This document shows positions 24,534 through 38,200 of a DNA stretch of 49,975 bases, in pieces; the first letter of the stretch is position 1, and every line of letters begins with the position of its first letter. The notes beneath the pieces were generated by a model that saw nothing but the letters and a program-made list of their open reading frames with translations, did not search any database and had not been told where the DNA came from. The stretch comes from Anaeromyces robustus (lineage: Eukaryota; Neocallimastigomycota; Neocallimastigomycetes; Neocallimastigales; Neocallimastigaceae). The translations under genes were made by a program, and so were the position numbers. The stretch covers positions 1 through 49,975 of the forward strand of contig MCFG01000453.1 in NCBI GenBank assembly GCA_002104895.1, written 5' to 3'.

Positions 24534-24726
24534 CATTTCATGAAATAAAAGATATTTCTTTTATAATCACATATATTAGTCATTTCATGAAATAGAAGAT
24601 ATTTCTTTTATAATTACATATATTTTTCATTTCATGATGTAGAAGATATTTCTTTTATAATTATATATATTTTTCATTTCATGAAATAGAAGATATTTCT
24701 TATATTATATAATTACATATATTTTT
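24534..24726. repeat. 47-bp minisatellite, four copies
   Basis: Four tandem units begin CATTTCATGA at about 24534, 24581, 24628 and 24675. The first three are 47 bp, the last 52 bp. Each unit carries the palindrome TTTCATGAAA (altered in copy 3) and the block AGAAGATATTTCTT. Confidence 0.85.
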
Positions 24727-25147
24727 AATTAATCTATTACATAAAAATAATAATATTTATGGTTAAAGAATTATGTATATCCATTTTAAAATGATTTATC
24801 TTTATTATTATTATATAATTATATTTTAGTAAATACCATTTAAATATAATTATGATATATTTAAAAAAAATACATAATTGAAAGATAAGTTATTATCTCC
24901 AAATTTAATTTTTTTGAAATTCTTATTAATATATTAAGATTTAAAAAAGATATATAATTATTTATAAATACTTTCACACATTTAGTATAAATAAAATTAA
25001 TAAATAATTAATTAATAATTTTTTTAATTATATATCAATAAATATTATATTGGATTTCATTAGTTTCTATATCATATCTTAATACAATTTTTAATATAAA
25101 AATTAAATTTATTTTTATAATATATTAATTTTTAATAAAAAAAAAAG

Positions 25148-25206
25148 TTACAGATAAAATGAAACTACAGTTAAATTTCTTATTATTATTATTATTTATT
25201 ATTATA

Positions 25207-25237
<31 letters not shown>

Positions 25238-25325
25238 TTAAGATATTATAAATGTTACAGATAAAAATAAAACTACAGTTAAACTTATTATTTTTTATTA
25301 TTATTTATTATTATTAATTCCTTTA
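25148..25325. repeat. Degenerate direct repeat
   Basis: Two copies of GTTACAGATAAAA followed by AACTACAGTTAAA and an ATT-rich tail, beginning at about 25148 and 25254. Confidence 0.65.
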
Positions 25326-26225
25326 ATTTTTTTTTAAAATAACTAACATATATATTAAATAAAATAAGAATGATAAAAAAAAAAAAAATTGGTTTTTAAC
25401 ATTTCTTTTAATATTATATACTATTATATACTAAAATATTAGTTTTTTCTTTTTTATAAATTTTGATCATTATTATATTTATTTTTTCTTTTTTTTTTTT
25501 TTTTTTTTTTTTCTCTCTTTTGTTGGCTTATTTGTTTTTTGTTTAATCTTTAAACTTTATTGTCTAATAAAATAATCACAAAATAATAATAAATATTAAA
25601 TACTTTTTTGTATATATTTTTTTTAATTAAAATTTTCCAATCAACTTTTTATGAACATAAAACTTTAAAATAAAATAATAAATAAGTAAAAAACAAACAA
25701 ATATTTTTATTTTTTATAATTCACTTTTTAAAATAAAAGAAAAGTAATATAAAATAATATAAAATAATATAAAATAATCATAATAAAAAGTAATATTGAT
25801 TATTAAATAGTCTTATGTATTGATTATATAAGAGATTTATGAAAAAAAAAAAGAGTAAAAAAAAAAAAAAAAAAAAAAAACAGAAATAAAATGTTCTTTA
25901 TTAAAAATAATAATAATAAAATAAAAAAATAAAAACAATATATCTATTAATTAATTATTATTTTCTTTTCAATTCATTCAATAATATTTAAGTAATATTA
26001 TGTAAAAATAACTTAATATTATTACAAAATTACAAAATACAACATTTTATAATATTATTTTCGAAAAAAAAAATACCTTTTTTATATCTATAAAAAAATA
26101 ATATAAAGTAAAATAATAAAGATAAAATAGAAAAAATTTAAAATTATAAAAATTTAATAATACTAATACTACTAATAATAATAATAATAAAATAATAATA
26201 ATAATTAAAAAAAAGTGGAACCAAA

Positions 26226-27453
26226 ATGAGGAAAAGTAAAATAGCAACTTTATTACTTGTGGGAACGATACTCGCTATTCCAACTGTTACCATATATTAT
26301 TTTGTAAATAATAATAATAATAAAAGTAGTAATAATAATAAAGTATATGGTAATTCATTTTCTTCTATTGAAGGATCTTTTGATAATTTATATTGTGGCC
26401 GCTGGCAGGAACAATATACTATGTATCATAGAGAAATGGAAAAGTCATCTCAAAAAAAATATCTCATATTAGATGCTTGGAAAAATGGTTGGGGAGATCG
26501 ACTTACTCAAATTATTTCAGGATTTTATATTGCTTTATTATCTAAACGTTCTTTTAAAATCATTGGTATAGATTTAGAAGATATTTTTGAAAAACCAAAT
26601 ATTGATTGGAGTATAAGTAAAGAGGAATTAGAAAAACTTGAAAATAATAATTCTGTTAAAAAATTATATTATACTGAAATTGATAAGAAACAATGGAATG
26701 AAGGATTCTTATATACCAATTTTACCAGTAATTATGAGGTAAAAATTTTTTTGTCAATTTAAATTTTATTAATTTACAAAAAAATATTTTCAATATTATT
26801 ATTGTAATATTATAATATCGAAAATCCTTTTTTCTCATTTTAAAAATGAATAATATTAAAGACAAAATAATTAATTAATTAATTAAAAAAATATTAAATT
26901 TCATTTATACATTGTATCACTTTAATATAAATGTTTAAATGCAATTTTATATTCTTTTATTTATTATCGTTATTTTTTTAATATTTAACTATTACTATTA
27001 TTATTTTTATTATTATTCTAATAGTTATAGTAATGTAATAATAGTATTAATTATTCTTTTTATTATTTATAATTACTATTTACGAAACTGTTTTATAACA
27101 ATATTTATTATACTTTTTTTCTTATAATTATTTTATTAATATTAATATTAATATTATTATTATTATAATTAATATTTTTTTATTCATTATTTTTTATTTT
27201 TCATTTTTTATTTTCATTTTATTATAAGGATGTTGAAACATTAATTTACAGAATTCAAAATGGTAAACTTCAAAGAATCTTTGAAAATGTGTTTCATAAG
27301 GAACAACTATATAAAATGGGTATAAGACCTGATACTGCTTTTGGTTGTGCTTTTGAATATCTTTTTAAACCTAAACCAGAAGTAATAAATATTGTTCAAG
27401 AAGCTTATCAAGAAATGAAAATAAAAAGGAATTACTATATGGGAAATATATTC

Positions 27454-27489
<36 letters not shown>

Positions 27490-28293
27490 GGAAATAACTA
27501 TTTACCATCAGAAAATGGTTTAGAACCATTAAGAATTGGTTTACAATTAAGATTAGGAGATAATACTTTTTCTGAAACAGGATCATATATATGTGCAGAA
27601 AATGTTCTTTTATTTAATCAAATTAAACAATTTTTTGATTGTGCAGAAGAATTAGAAAAAGAAATATTAGAAACACCATATGAAAAAGATGAAAATAGTT
27701 TATCCTCACATAATAAGAAAAAGGAAAAGAAACGTGAAGTTTATTGGTTACTTTTAACCGATTGTAAAGTTTTAAGAGAAAAAGCAAAAGAATATTGGCC
27801 AGAAAAAGTTATTACTATAACCGATAAAACAATTAATCATATAGAAAAAACAAATGATAAAGAAGCTTTAGGTTTAGCCTTTGCTGAACATTGGTTATTT
27901 GGTGAAATGGATTATCATATTATAAGTCATAGCTCTTCTTATGGTCGTACAGCTGCTTTAAGAAGAAAAATATTCCAGTAAGTAAAATAATATGAGAAAA
28001 TAAAAAAAAAAACTATATAAATATATATATAATTTTATTTCTATTCATTATTTTAATTAATTAATTATTATATTTTATTAATTAATTATTAATTTTTATT
28101 ATTTATATAAATATTTCAAATTAAAAATTGACTTATTTTATGAAATAAAATAATTATAATAATAATAAAAAAAAAAAAAAAAAGTCATATATTTGATATG
28201 GATATAAGTTCTGCTCGTTCATCTGATAAAAAATGTAGTTTATTAACATATAATACTTTTGAAGAAACATCAAAACATTGGGTAGAACTTTAA
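26226..28293 (+). CDS. Type II membrane glycosyltransferase, fucosyltransferase-like
   Basis: Three exons: 26226-26738, 27229-27977, 28185-28293. They give 1371 nt in phase, 456 residues, with donors GTAAAA and GTAAGT. The short basic N terminus and one hydrophobic helix (about 7-26) fit a type II Golgi enzyme, followed by an Asn-rich stem. Conserved-looking blocks are KNGWGDRLTQIISGFYIALL (about 89-108), RPDTAFGCAFEYLFKPKPEV (about 200), GLQLRLGDNTFSE (about 273) and ISHSSSYGRTAALRR (about 402). The G-x-GDR-L start, the R-x-GD motif and the S-x-GRTA end resemble GDP-fucose-using GT-B enzymes such as the GT37-like group. Substrate and acceptor cannot be told. A 12-residue poly-Asn run lies near 246-257. 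Confidence 0.72.
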
Positions 28294-29335
28294 AGTTAAT
28301 ATAAAATAAAAAAAATAAAGAATGAAGAAAAAAAAAATTAAATATAAATAATTAATATTTTTAATTCATATTATATTAATAATTCATATCTAAAGTAAGA
28401 AGAAAAAAAAAATAGTTAAAACTAATTAAAATTTAAAACTATTTATAATTGTAAAATAAAATCAATCAATAAATAATAAAATCATATATAATAGAAATAA
28501 TAAAAAAAATTTATATTTTTTAATACAAGTTTATTATTTTTATCTTCCCTTTATTCTTAATTAATAATAATAATATTCAAAACACATCAACAATCAAAAT
28601 AACGAAAAAAAAAAAAAAAAAAAAAAAAAGAAAAAAAAGAAAGAAAAACACACAATATACACAACATTTTCTTAATTTTTACATAAAAATTATTTTTGAA
28701 CATTTCTATTTATTTATTTATTTTTATTATATTTTTTATTTATTTATTTTTATTATATTTTTTTTATATTTTTTTTTTATATTTTTTTTACATTTTTTAT
28801 TATATTTTTTTTTTTTCATTTTTTATTATATTATATTATATTTATTATTTTATTTTTATTTGTTATATATATTTATATTTTATAGTATTATTATATTTTA
28901 TAGTATTATTATATTTATATTTATATTTATATTTATATTTATATTTATATTTATTATTATTATACTAAATATATTATTACCTATATCCTTTGAATGTTGG
29001 TCTTTTGTTTTTGCTTATTATATCTATAATATTAAAAAAAATAAAATACGTATTTCATTTTTATATATAAATTGTAAATTATATTATGTTTATTATGTAT
29101 ATTATGTATATTATATTATTGCTATATATTATTACTATATAAAATTATTATATTTATTAAAACTATATAAAATAAATATATATAATACTATATTAAATAA
29201 TTATATTAATACTATACATATAAGAAAGCTTATGAATTTTTTCTTTTTATCTATTAATTACATTAAATCAAAATATTTATAATATTTAAATTTAAATATA
29301 ACAAATATGGATGAAAAAATTCATATACTTTCTTA

Positions 29336-29683
29336 TTATACTTTACTCTTATTCTTTTATCTCAATTTTTTTTACTATTTTTTTTTTCTTTATTTTTTTA
29401 TTTTCTTTTATTTTATTTCTTTTTTTTGTTTTTTTCATTTTTTTACTTTTTTTCTTTTTTACTTTTTTCTTTATTTTTTCTTTTTTATTTTTTTTTATTT
29501 TTTTTTCTTTTTCTTTTTTTTTTTTTCTTTTCTTTTTTTTTAGTTTTAAAAAGTTAATTATAATAATATTGATTTTTCTTTATTCTCTTTCTTTTTCTTT
29601 TTATTTTTATTTTTCTTTTTATTTTTCTTTTCTTTTTTTTTTTTTCTTTTTTTACTTTTTTATTTTTTTCATATTTTTTTAAC
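29336..29683 (+). repeat. 350-bp polypyrimidine tract
   Basis: Runs of T broken mostly by single C or A bases. It opens long meaningless Phe/Leu/Ile frames in several phases. No gene is inferred. Confidence 0.8.
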
Positions 29684-30415
29684 ATATTAATTGATTATAA
29701 TATTAACAGTTAAAAAAATATTATTTTTATATCTTCATTTCTCTCCTTTTTTTTTTATCAATATTATTATTTTTCATTTCTCTCCTTTTTTTTTTTATCA
29801 ATATTATTATTTTTAACTATTATTACTAAAAAAAACGTATTTTATTTCATTAACTTTTAAGAATAAATATATTCTAAAAAGTCTAACTTTTGTATAATAT
29901 ATATTACTAACAATTAATCTTTTCTATCCCTTATTTTTTTTTCTAACTTTAATAAAAAATATCATATAAAATATATTTATAATTTTATTTCTTTAAAAAT
30001 AAATACAATAAAATTAAAATATATTTTATTTTAATATCTTTACTAAAGTTATTTAAATATATTGTCAAATTATATAATATAATTATAATTTCAGAAAAAT
30101 TCTTTCATTATAAATATCTATTTAATTTAACAATATATTCTTTTTTTTTTCTATTCTTTTCTTTTTTAATCCTCTTTTTTTCTTTTTTTTCTTTTTTTTC
30201 CCCTTTTTTTTATTCTTTTTTCTTTTTTTTTTATTTAGTTAGTAACATATATTTTTTTTTCTAAAATATAAAAAAATTATTTTATGTCATATAATATAAT
30301 AAAAGAATAAAATAAGTTTTTTTTTCTTATTTTATACTATATAAAATAAAATAATTTTAATTTCTAATACTATTTTTACTATTTTTAAAGTAATGTTAAC
30401 AAAATTAATTTTTGA

Positions 30416-30466
30416 AGGTATGATCCATCTATGAAACCAAGAAGAAAACAACTTTCTAACTTTTAA
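30416..30466 (+). pseudogene. Orphan exon-like patch
   Basis: A short stretch less AT-rich than its surroundings reads YDPSMKPRRKQLSNF then a stop, preceded by a T-rich run ending in AG. It looks like the last exon of a gene, but no upstream exon is visible within about 2 kb. It may be a relic or chance. Confidence 0.2.
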
Positions 30467-30730
30467 TAAAATTTATTACAAATATAATATTATTTTATTA
30501 AATAAAGGATTATATGATATATTTAATTGAAAACCAAAAAAATATAAATAATCTATTACTAATAAAAATAATTAATTATATTTATAAAGTTTATTACTAA
30601 AAAATTAAAAAATTTTGTCATTTATTCCTATTACTAGTAATAATATGGTTTTCATTAGTTTCCAGATCATATCCTCATTTAAAAAACAATTAATTTAAAT
30701 GCAATTTTAATATAAAATTAAAATTATTAT

Positions 30731-30876
30731 TGCACATTAATGACTCAACACTGCAAAATCCCGCAGCCTTTTGAGCTAGGGAAAAATGGTTAATTCATAT
30801 AATAAAATATTTTTTGCAAAATATTTTATTATATAAAAAAGAGCATTTTTCTTTGCAGGGATCTAAGGAATGTGCG
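30731..30876. repeat. 146-bp foldback element
   Basis: The ends TGCACATT (30731-30738) and AATGTGCG (30869-30876) are complementary over seven bases. Inner TCCC/GGGA and TGCAAA/TTTGCA blocks also pair roughly. The centre is a perfect 17-bp inverted repeat (30797-30813/30818-30834) with the 4-nt loop TTGC. The flanks of the centre are much richer in G+C than the region around. It could be a small MITE-like repeat or a structured RNA. Confidence 0.55.
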
Positions 30877-32208
30877 TTTTTTTTTTATTCTAATATTAAT
30901 TACTATTATTATATTTTATGATTTATTATATTTATTACTTTTATGATTTTTTATATTTATTATTTTCCTTATTTTATTTTTCTACATATTATTAGAATAA
31001 TATTTTATATTATATTTTTCACTAATATGTATACTTTTTTTTCACTAATAATAACTTTTCATATTTTTTTAATACTTTTTTTCTATTATTACTGTCTTTT
31101 AATGTTCTACCTCAATTTTTAATTTTTTTATACTATTTTAACATTTAACTATTCTTTCATCTTTTATACTACTTTACTATTATAATATTATTATAATATA
31201 TTTAAACTATTTTTAAACAGAGAGAAAAAAATAAATTTTTTAAGAAAATCAAGTCTATTTATATTTTTTTAAAAATTCATATAATAAAAAAAGTTTATTA
31301 TAATTAAATTATAAAAAAAATGTTTAAATTTAAATAATCATATTATTATTAAATTAAAAAAAAACAATAATAATAATTTAAATATAATAAATAAAAAAAA
31401 ATTTTTTTTTGAAAAAATTTTTAAGCCAATCATATTCAAATATAAATTGTAGTTGGCTTAAAATAATAATAATATTAAAAATAAAAAATACTTTTCTTAT
31501 ACCCTTTTTCATAATGTATTTTGTTTTTTTTACATTGTTATTTATTATTATAAATAACAATATAAATTATATAGTGATATTGTAATAGTTAATATGATTT
31601 TATAAAAAAAAAAAAAAAGAATTATTATTATAGAAAATATAAAAGAATTTATAATAAAATAATAAAACACATATAGGAATAAAATATTTATGAAAAAAAA
31701 AAAAAAACTTTTTTTAAAATATACTAAGAAAAAAAGAAAGAAAGAAATTATACAGAAAATAAATAAAAACTGTTTTGGAATAAAATAAAAAGTTGTTTAT
31801 ACTTCTCTTTTTGTATTCATAATTAATAAAAAATATTGTCCTTAAAATCCTTCTATGTACATAAAATGTAAAAATGTTATGTATACAAATTAAAAAATGG
31901 TTGTTATATATACAAAAAAGGAAATTTTATTGAAATAAAAATTTTAATTTTAATTTATTTTAATTAATAAAAAGAATAAAAAATTAAAATATAAATAATT
32001 AAAAACTTTAAACATTAAAATAAATGAATTAATAAATAATAAATAAATAAACTAATATAGAAAAAAAAATTTAAAATAAATAAAATAAAATAAAAATTTA
32101 AAGGAAAACTATACATATACATATTAAAATATTAAAAACTATATATTAAAAATTTTATAGATTTATTATACATTAAATATATTAATATTAATTTATTTAA
32201 TTAATAAA
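30877..32208. other. Intergenic region, nothing recognised
   Basis: AT-rich, homopolymer-rich DNA downstream of the 16-exon minus-strand gene. No exon, RNA gene or long repeat supported. Confidence 0.55.
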
Positions 32209-35200
32209 TTAATTTATTAATTTATCCAAATTTTTGACAATCTCTTTTAAACGTTCATTTCCACCAATGTTTCTCTCATAATGATTTAAAAGTACATGAA
32301 CATTGTCCTATATAATATATATAAAGTTAAATAAATAAAAATTATTATTTTTCTTTTTTTCTTTTTTTAATTCAAATGAAAGCAATCCATTATAATTTAA
32401 AGTAATAAAGTAATAATTTACCTTTTTCAATTTCTTCGATATAATATAAGAACGTCTTAAAATAAAATCAACAATATGACATATTTCATTAACAAGATAA
32501 TTATATGGTTTAAATATTTGATCTTTATAAGACTGAGAAATGATTTGAAACAATTTAGTAAAAATATTTGTTTTTTCACAATCCTATATATATAATTAAT
32601 TATTTTGGAAGAATAATATTTAATAGAAGAAAAAAAATTAAATGAATAATTATTAACATTAATTTTTTCTTTTTTTTTTTTTTTTTTTTTTGTATTGTTT
32701 TGTTTTTTAACAAAAAATTAAAATGAATATTTAATATCAATAAAATTTACAAACCTTAATAAAGGAAAATTCGGTAAAACATAAATTTAAAAATTTACAA
32801 ATTATTATCATAATTTTTGGATTATCTAATAAATAATCTGTAAACTTTTCCAGAGTAATACTATTTATGTACAATATATATATATATAATTTAAAAAAAA
32901 AAAAAAAAAGAGTTATATTAATATATATATCAATTAAAAATCTATTGATCTTTTCTATAATTTAATTAAATAAATATATAATTTATTTTTTTTTAACATT
33001 AATGAATATAAGTATATATTCATTAATGTTAAAAAAAAAAAAATAACTTACATTTTTTCTATAATTTGAGCAAACTTTATATTAGTATTTTTATTATTTG
33101 TCTCAATAGTTGTATTAGGTTTTGATTTTGATTGATAGTTATAATTAACAATTCGTTTAATAATTTTAGAATTTAAATTTATTTTAGAATTAGTATGATT
33201 TCTATGAATATCATTAGTTGGTACTTCCTCTTTTAAATGAAGAGAAAATAAATATAGAGTATCCAAGGAACTATCTATAATTGAAAAATATTTCTTTATA
33301 TTATCAATATATTGATTCATTTTTTCATTATTTTTATCTTTTTCTTTTTCTTCAGGCATTGATGTCGAGCTTCTATTATCATGACTATTTTTTGTATTAT
33401 TATTATTATTATTATTATTATTTTCATTAGTACTGATAGTATTATTATTTTGATTATTATTATCATGGTCAATTTCTATTATTTCAATTTCATTTGATTG
33501 AACTTTATTTTTATTATTATTTTCTTTTTCATTATTTAAATCAAGGACTTCAATAATTTCAATTTCATTATTGTCTTTATTATTATTATTATCGGTTTCA
33601 TTTATTACTTTGTCTTCTTTAATTTTTTCTTCTGTTTTATTATTTTTATTATTTATGGTAATATTTAATTCCTTCAACTTATTTTCAATAATATTTATAT
33701 TCTTAATGGAATGAATTAAACCACATTCTAAAATAGATTCTATAAGAGTACAATCAATTAATTGATTTAACAATTGTCGTTTTGATTCAGCTAAAATATA
33801 TATATATATATTTTTTTTTGTAATATAATATTATATATATCATATAAAAAAAATAATTAAATATATTTTAATTAATAAAAATTTTATGATAAATATAAAT
33901 GAAAAAAAAAAAAAAAAATTGTTTTCTTCTAATTCTTTTTTTCATATTTTATTATTATTATTATTACATTGCTTTCTAGAAATTGATTGAATAATCATAC
34001 TACATATAATTAATATATTTTGTGGAATGGAATATGGATAATCTTCGAAGGATATTAATGAAACATTTATTAATATACTATCAAAACTTTTAAATATTGG
34101 ATAAAATGCAATTATTTGTACTATTGCGCTTTAAATAATTAATATAAAAACAAAAACAAATATTAAATTTATTTAATATTTAATAATATATAATTAAAGA
34201 TATTTATATTCATATAATTTAATATAATATTATCACTTAAAATATTTACTTATAATAAGTAAAAGAAGAAATTAAATGTAATATCGAATTAATTAATGAT
34301 TTTTTATTTAAAACAGAATCATTTTTATGATTGAGTAAGCTTAATAAAACATTCAAATCTTCTTCAAAAAAATGTTTATTTTCAGGAATAATCTTGTAAA
34401 ATCATATGTGAGATAGAAAAAAAAAAAATAAATTTAAATATTAATAACAATATTATAATTATAAAATTTTTTTTTAATTTTACTTTATATTAAAAAAAAT
34501 ATAAATATATATACTTTTTGAAATAAACGTTTAAAAGCAATTTCATTTTCAAAAAGAGTAGCAATCCTAATGAAATAATTTTTTAAAATTAATAATATAT
34601 ATTAAAAAAAAAAAAAAAAAAACATATAAATACTATTTTATTCAAAAAAAAAAAAAAAAAAGGATACTTACTGATGAAAATATTGGGATCCACTTTCAAT
34701 ATTATTTAGAATTTGAACAATACCTATTCTTACTAAACCACTAAATAATGTATATTGGTGATCTCCTTCAGAAGGTAATAAAACTTCAATGTATTTATTG
34801 GCATGATTAATACAAACTTCTATAACATTTTTAAATATAACTCTATTATTAATTGATTTTATTTTTGTTTCATTCTGATACTTAGTTATTTTCTTAATAA
34901 CATCTATTGTCAGATAATATTATATACAATAAAATATTTAATATTTATAATATTTCCATTATATATATAAGAAATATAATATATTTTTATTTTTTCTTAT
35001 ATATATAATATTTTCATTTTAATTTATATATATATTTACCTTTTTTATTAAATAAATAATAATTAGTAAATGGGAAAAGATACCATTCCAATAATTTTTT
35101 TTCTAATTTTGGACTATCAATATAATTAATAAAAATTTCTAAAAATGTTTCAATAAAAGAAATCATAAAAAATTGAATTCTATTATTGATTTGAAGTTTT

Positions 35201-38200
35201 TCAAAATTAATAAATATTTGAAAGATGTGAGGTAATTTAGTTTTTTTGATATTATAAAATATATCTTCTGAATCAATAATATCACTAGTATTAATTCTTT
35301 TGTGTATATTAAATTATAAAAAAAAACATTATTTACATATATAAAACATAAAAAATTAATTAAAATTTCTCTATTATAATATTAAAATATATAATAATTT
35401 ATATATTAATATACATATTTTTTTAAAAAAAAAAAAAAAAAAAAAAACTAACTTCCATTGTAGTATATCAAATAAACAATTATAATCTTCAGATTGATAA
35501 CGTAAAAATTTCGTTAAAAGAAATAATACAGAACGTATAATATAGGTTTGAATTTGTTCCCTTTTTATATAAGATAAATTAAGTATAGGATTATCTGAAG
35601 TAATTATTAATAGTTTAAGTAATGACTATTAATGATAAATAATATTAACAATAATAGAAAAAGAATAATTGTTTGTATTAATATTTATATATTTATATAT
35701 TTATATATATTTATATATTTGTTAATATAATTATTATATAAAATATTAATATAATAAAAAATAATAATAAAAAATTAAATTATTTATATAATAATATTTA
35801 TATAATAATATTTATATAATAATATTTACAGTAGTTTCAATTTGAGATTGACTAATAATACTTTGAGTTTTGTCAGAATTAACAATAAGATCTATGAAAT
35901 CATTAATAATTATATTTGTTTCATCATATGTAAGTCGAGTTAAACAGTAAAGCCATAATGGGAAGATATGTAATAACTTTTTAGTAACATTTTCTTGTGA
36001 AGCAGAACCATCCAATAGAACTTTTAATCGATAGAATAAATTTTGACTTTGATCTCCCTTACTCATAACAAAATTTTCATAAAATAATTTATAAAACCAT
36101 AATGTATTTGACATATTAATAAGTTGAGTAATAAATTCTTTTGGAAATTTAAAATCATCTACTTTAACTTCTAAATTATCTTTATCAGTATAATAACAAT
36201 GTATGACCGTTTTAATTGTGTATATAATTCTTATAAATAAATTTGGATACTATTATTCAATTATTCGCGTTGTTTGTATGAAAAGAATATATATAATTAT
36301 ATATCAATAAAATATAATTATAATATATATATATTATATTAATATTAGTATATATTAAATATTATAAAATATTGTAATATTTAAAATGGTTAATTGTCAT
36401 ATTAGAATTTTTTTTAATAAATCAGTATATATATTATAGATAATAAAAATATTTCATTATAATTAATATAAATATTACTTTATTAATAAAATCTTGATAT
36501 GGTTTAAAACTTGGATGATATGTTCTCAATTCTTTTGTTAAAAATGGTGATATATTTTCTTCAATGAAAATAATAACATCAGTAGATAATGAAAAATTTT
36601 TCAATTCATCTACATCAACTAAAGAATCAATTTCTTTTAATTTTTTAATAATTTCATCTAATGAATTGAATATTTTCTTCTCATTTTTCTCTTTTCTAAG
36701 AAATTGATAATTTGTTGAAATTAATTCCTTTTCTTTTCCTTTTTCTTTCTCTTTATTTTTTCCATTTTCCTTACCCTTCACTTTTTTCACATCAGAAGAA
36801 TTTAAATAATAAGAATTACTTAATGGTATACTTGATATTAATACTTCATCCTCTTCATCATAAATTTTAAATTTATGACGATGACAAAAGTATCTTTTAT
36901 TATTATTGTAATTATTACTATTATTATTATAAATGGTACTAGAAGAAGAATTAAGATCAGAATTAAAACTGAAATTAATATTGGAATAATTAGAATTAGA
37001 ATTAGAATTTCTTAAATAATTTGTTGATGTATTTAATAAATCTTTCATAAATAATGCCATTTTATGGATCTTTAATAATAAAAACTCGTGATCATAATTA
37101 TTATTATTATTATTATTTAGATTATTTTCTATGCTTGATTCTTCTCTAAATCCTTCTTTATTTTTATAATTTATTAAAGATTGATTTTCATTAAAATACT
37201 GAAATATATCTTTGTAATGTTTTTCAATAAATAAATAATCAATAGTATATTCTAATTTAGATGTTTCATAATAATATTTATATGAAATACCAAAAGATTG
37301 TTTTAGCCATAATAATAAATAATCAATAGGACATCTTTTATTATCATAATTTTCTTGATTTTAAAAATAATAACAATAATAATAAGAAGAAGAAGAAAAA
37401 GAATCAAATTTAAATATAAATATTAGTAAATAAAATATATATATATATATTATACAATAATTCAATAATTTTTATATTTTATTTTATTCAGTATTATTAT
37501 TCATTAATAATTATTATTATCATTATTATTAAAAATTATTACTTTTTTTATTTATATAGTTAGTTAATATGAAAAGAATAACAAACAATATTGTTATTTA
37601 TTATTTAATAATTACCTTTATCCTTTTCAAAATATTCTTCATCGATTACTAATAAAGTAGATATAGCATATTCCTTAGTAATATCAATAAAACCAAAATC
37701 CTTTATAAAATTAGGGTATAAATATAAATTTTTATATTCTAAAGATAATGAAATTTGATGAATTTTATTGAGTAAATGTAAAATATCATGAATAATTTCA
37801 AAATGATGATGATCAACATTATCATCATCATTGTCATCATTATTAATATCCATCTTGAAATTTTCTTCATCAATATCCATATCTACTTTATCCTTATCAT
37901 TATCAATTTTCTCTAATTCTTGATCCTTTTTTTTACCTTTAACTTTCTCTTTTAAAATTGAATCTTTATTATGAAAACTATTTTTTGGATATTTCTCAAA
38001 ATGAATATTATGATTTTCCCAATTATCATTATCATTAAAATCACTATATTGATTTAAAATATCATCCTGAATTAAAAAATGTTTATGATAAGGAAAATTA
38101 TAATCTTTTTTCAAATTTTCATAATCCTTAACATAAACTTCTTTTGATAAATAGATAAATATAAATTTAAGAAATCCTTGATATAGATAAAAATAATGAT

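Larger units (their letters stand above)
23805..26225. other. Divergent intergenic region
   Basis: 2.4 kb between two genes that point away from each other, so both promoters should lie here. It is nearly pure A+T. The only structures noted are the 47-bp minisatellite (24534-24726) and a degenerate direct repeat (25148-25325). No exon-like patch seen. Confidence 0.6.
28294..30730. other. Intergenic region with long pyrimidine tracts
   Basis: Extremely AT-rich. ATTT and ATATTT repeats occur at 28696-28960, an almost pure T/C tract at 29336-29683, and a 42-bp unit (ATTTCTCTCC then a T run and ATCAATATTATT) is duplicated at about 29736-29820. Further T/C tracts lie near 30140-30240. Apart from the exon-like patch at 30416-30466, nothing coding is seen. 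Confidence 0.6.

Noticed and set aside
24534-24726. CRISPR array
   Set aside because: Four directly adjacent 47-bp units without unique spacers, in a eukaryotic genome; a minisatellite.
28696-29682. Several Phe/Ile/Leu/Tyr-rich frames
   Set aside because: They arise from ATTT repeats and the pyrimidine tract; no start context, domain or splice pattern.
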